From Caballeronia sordidicola (GTDB taxonomy: Bacteria > Pseudomonadota > Gammaproteobacteria > Burkholderiales > Burkholderiaceae), in assembly GCF_000729995.1 (NCBI RefSeq), contig NZ_JNFG01000199.1, positions 670,419 to 734,418 of the forward strand: DNA of 64,000 nt, in the 5' to 3' direction. Below the pieces are notes generated by a model. The model saw only the letters and a program-made list of their open reading frames with translations. It was not told the origin of the DNA and did no database searches. Position numbers and translations under genes: made by a program. Positions 62,604-64,000 of the stretch are shown here, piece after piece (within the stretch, counting starts at the first letter, position 1; the number at the start of each line of letters is the position of its first letter).

Positions 62604-62927
62604 ATGAAAATACTAAGAGAACGGGCTTCGCGCACGTTCGCGGTAAAAGCCGTTTTGGCCGTCGTCACTGCCCTGGCCGCGCTAGCCAGCGCACCGGCAT
62701 TCGCGCAAACGATCATCATCGCGCCACCGCCGATGCGCACGGAAGTCGTGCCCGTAGCGCGTCCCGGTTATGTGTGGGATGGCGGCCACTGGCGCTGGGC
62801 CGGCCGCGGCTACGAATGGGTGCCAGGCCACTGGCGGCCGGTACGGATCGGCGCACATTGGGTGCCTGGTCACTGGGTGCAACGCGGACCGAACTGGCGC
62901 TGGATCGAAGGTCACTGGGCCCGTTAG
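62604..62927 (+). CDS. Secreted YXWGXW-repeat protein
   Basis: 107 residues with a signal peptide (AVLAVVTALAALASAPAFA) and a Trp/Gly/His-rich mature part built on repeats such as YVWDGGHWRWAG, YEWVPGHWRP and HWVPGHWVQR. This is the YXWGXW repeat family common in Burkholderiales, of unknown function in the periplasm or outer membrane. It is followed by a tiny lipoprotein gene and an ECF sigma factor gene on the same strand. Confidence 0.88.
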   Translation: MKILRERASRTFAVKAVLAVVTALAALASAPAFAQTIIIAPPPMRTEVVPVARPGYVWDGGHWRWAGRGYEWVPGHWRPVRIGAHWVPGHWVQRGPNWRWIEGHWAR

Positions 62928-62975
62928 ATCAGGCCCAGCTTTGTTGACCGTAGCTCCACGTAAAGGCAGGCACCC

Positions 62976-63083
62976 ATGCTTAAAACTCTAGTCGCCATTG
63001 CATTTGCGGCCGCGGCACTTTCTGCGTGCGTCGTTTATCCCGCGCGGCCGGCTTATTATCGGCCGGCGGTCGTCGTGTATTGA
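62976..63083 (+). CDS. 35-residue lipoprotein
   Basis: ATG 62976 with AAGGCAGG upstream; stop TGA at 63081-63083. The product is a signal peptide with lipobox (LKTLVAIAFAAAALSAC) followed by 18 residues rich in Tyr, Pro, Val and Arg. After processing, only a short lipid-anchored peptide of 19 residues including the modified Cys would remain. Short Tyr/Pro-rich lipoproteins of this kind occur beside YXWGXW proteins. No function is known. Confidence 0.7.
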   Translation: MLKTLVAIAFAAAALSACVVYPARPAYYRPAVVVY

Positions 63084-63171
63084 GCAGTCCCCACGCTGGC
63101 GCACCGGGCCGCAGTCCAACCCGGCGAAAGGCTGTTGAACATGTGCTGCGAGATCAGCGAGATCAAACACA

Positions 63172-63747
63172 TTGAACGAAGAAGACCCGGACGCGGAGTT
63201 GCTGGCCCGTATCGATGGCAGGGTACCCGGAGCGGTTCGCGAGATGGTCGCGCGCAAACTGCCGCGGCTGCTCGCGCTCGCGACCCGGATGCTGGGAGAC
63301 CGTGACGAAGCGAGCGACGTGGCGCAGGAAGCATTCATACGGATATGGAAGCAGGCGTCGCGCTGGCAGCGCGGCCAGGCACGCTTTGACACCTGGCTGC
63401 ACCGCGTGGCGCTCAACCTGTGTTATGACCGTTTGCGGCGCCGTCAGGATGTCATCTCCGACGACGACGCCCCCGAACCCGTCGACCAGGCGCCGCTGCC
63501 GGAAGATCAACTCGACGAATCCGCGCGCAGCGAGCGCATTGCCGCTGCGCTCGCCGCGTTGCCGGCACGCCAGCGCGAAGCACTGGTATTGCAGTACTAC
63601 CAGGAACTGCCGAACATCGAGGCAGCCGCTTTGATGGGCGTCAGCGTCGAAGCGCTGGAAAGCCTGCTTTCGCGCGCCCGCCGAACGTTGCGCAGCCGTC
63701 TTGCCGGCGAGCGCGGCGAGCAAGTCTTTGGAAAGGAACGCCGATGA
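63172..63747 (+). CDS. ECF-type RNA polymerase sigma factor
   Basis: 191 residues. The TTG at 63172 is the only usable start, since a stop lies in frame 12 codons upstream and no ATG or GTG intervenes. Region 2: ATRMLGDRDEASDVAQEAFIRIWKQ region and RWQRGQARFDTWLHRVALNL; region 4: LPARQREALVLQYYQELPNIEAAALMGVSVEALES region. It should direct transcription of an envelope or stress regulon, under control of a membrane partner encoded directly downstream. Confidence 0.92.
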   Translation: MNEEDPDAELLARIDGRVPGAVREMVARKLPRLLALATRMLGDRDEASDVAQEAFIRIWKQASRWQRGQARFDTWLHRVALNLCYDRLRRRQDVISDDDAPEPVDQAPLPEDQLDESARSERIAAALAALPARQREALVLQYYQELPNIEAAALMGVSVEALESLLSRARRTLRSRLAGERGEQVFGKERR

Positions 63748-64000
63748 CCCCCGAACGCTTTCGCCGCCTCACCGAGGCTTATGGCGCCATGCCGGAACAC
63801 TGGCCGGCAGCCGAACGCGCAGAAGCCCAGGCGCTGCTCGACCAACGGGACCCGGCTGTACTGGCCGCGCTAGCCGACGCCCGCTCGCTCGATCTCGTGC
63901 TCTCGAGGCACAGCGTTGCCGTGCCCGAATCGGATCTGGTCCGGCGCATCCTCGCATCCGCACCGTTGACGTCGCCACGTGAGGAACCCGTATGGAAACG
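63744..64000 (+). CDS. Putative anti-sigma or partner protein of the ECF factor (partial)
   Basis: Starts at ATG 63744, overlapping the sigma factor stop (ATGA), and runs off the window after 85 codons. The visible part (RFRRLTEAYGAMPEHWPAAE, then LARSLDLV-type helices) is cytoplasmic and helical, as in the N-terminus of anti-sigma factors; the expected membrane helix would lie further right. The call rests on the coupled position. Confidence 0.55.
   Translation, partial: MTPERFRRLTEAYGAMPEHWPAAERAEAQALLDQRDPAVLAALADARSLDLVLSRHSVAVPESDLVRRILASAPLTSPREEPVWK

Noticed and set aside
1..64000. CRISPR arrays, tRNA/rRNA genes, integrases or complete insertion sequences
   Set aside because: No regularly spaced repeats, no tRNA-like or rRNA sequence, and no transposase or integrase motif was found in any frame.

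Overview
The window is GC-rich, densely coded DNA of a Burkholderiales bacterium. Gene content and protein style (FliM N-terminus, OmpC-type porins, RstA/RstB pair, YXWGXW protein, many LysR regulators) fit the Paraburkholderia/Caballeronia group, but no rRNA or other marker is present to fix the genus. No tRNA, rRNA, CRISPR array, intact insertion sequence or prophage was seen.

Layout. 1-8.1 kb: the end of a TadG-like pilus gene; a leftward set of porin, PstS-like binding protein and a GGDEF/EAL sensor; cheV followed by the relic tail of a chemoreceptor; and an orphan fliM. 8.2-13.7 kb: a phytanoyl-CoA-type dioxygenase divergent from a LacI regulator, and a GH63-like glucosidase. 13.7-42.3 kb: a large aromatic catabolic supercluster. 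42.3-48.2 kb: a gene-poor stretch, then fadD, an Asp-nucleophile alpha/beta hydrolase and a cytochrome P450. 49.6-55.8 kb: a Tat-exported phosphoesterase, a chemoreceptor, an MFS exporter and a LysR regulator. 56.2-60.6 kb: an RstB/RstA two-component system, divergent MipA/OmpV protein and a reductase-type extended SDR. 60.7-64 kb: an orphan fliD, a YXWGXW-repeat secreted protein, a 35-residue lipoprotein, and an ECF sigma factor with the start of its partner gene.

The supercluster is the main find. It holds homologues of all nine core iac (indole-3-acetate catabolism) proteins: reductase F (13.7 kb), an operon C-D-B-I-H-E (15.8-20.4 kb), and monooxygenase A with flavin reductase G (39.5-41.3 kb). 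Each half has its own LysR regulator. Between the halves lies a second gene set not part of the classical iac pathway: porin, an Opp/Dpp-type ABC importer, an FMN-dependent luciferase-like monooxygenase, CoA ligase, a thiolase-like protein with a DUF35 partner, a dienelactone hydrolase-SnoaL fusion, an SDR lacking its catalytic Tyr, an HpcH-type aldolase, a FAD-linked 2-hydroxyacid dehydrogenase, a quinone oxidoreductase, an SRPBCC protein, an EthD protein and a GntR/FCD regulator.

This inner set is tied together by one DNA element. A palindrome TCTGAATTCAGA (or its core) occurs at four promoter regions that serve five transcripts covering almost the whole inner set. At three of them it directly follows the same -35/-10 arrangement (TTGACG, 15-bp spacer, AATAAT). 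This looks like a dedicated repressor regulon, and the encoded GntR protein is the natural candidate. I infer an undescribed uptake-and-cleavage route that feeds, or works beside, the iac pathway; the substrate cannot be read from sequence.
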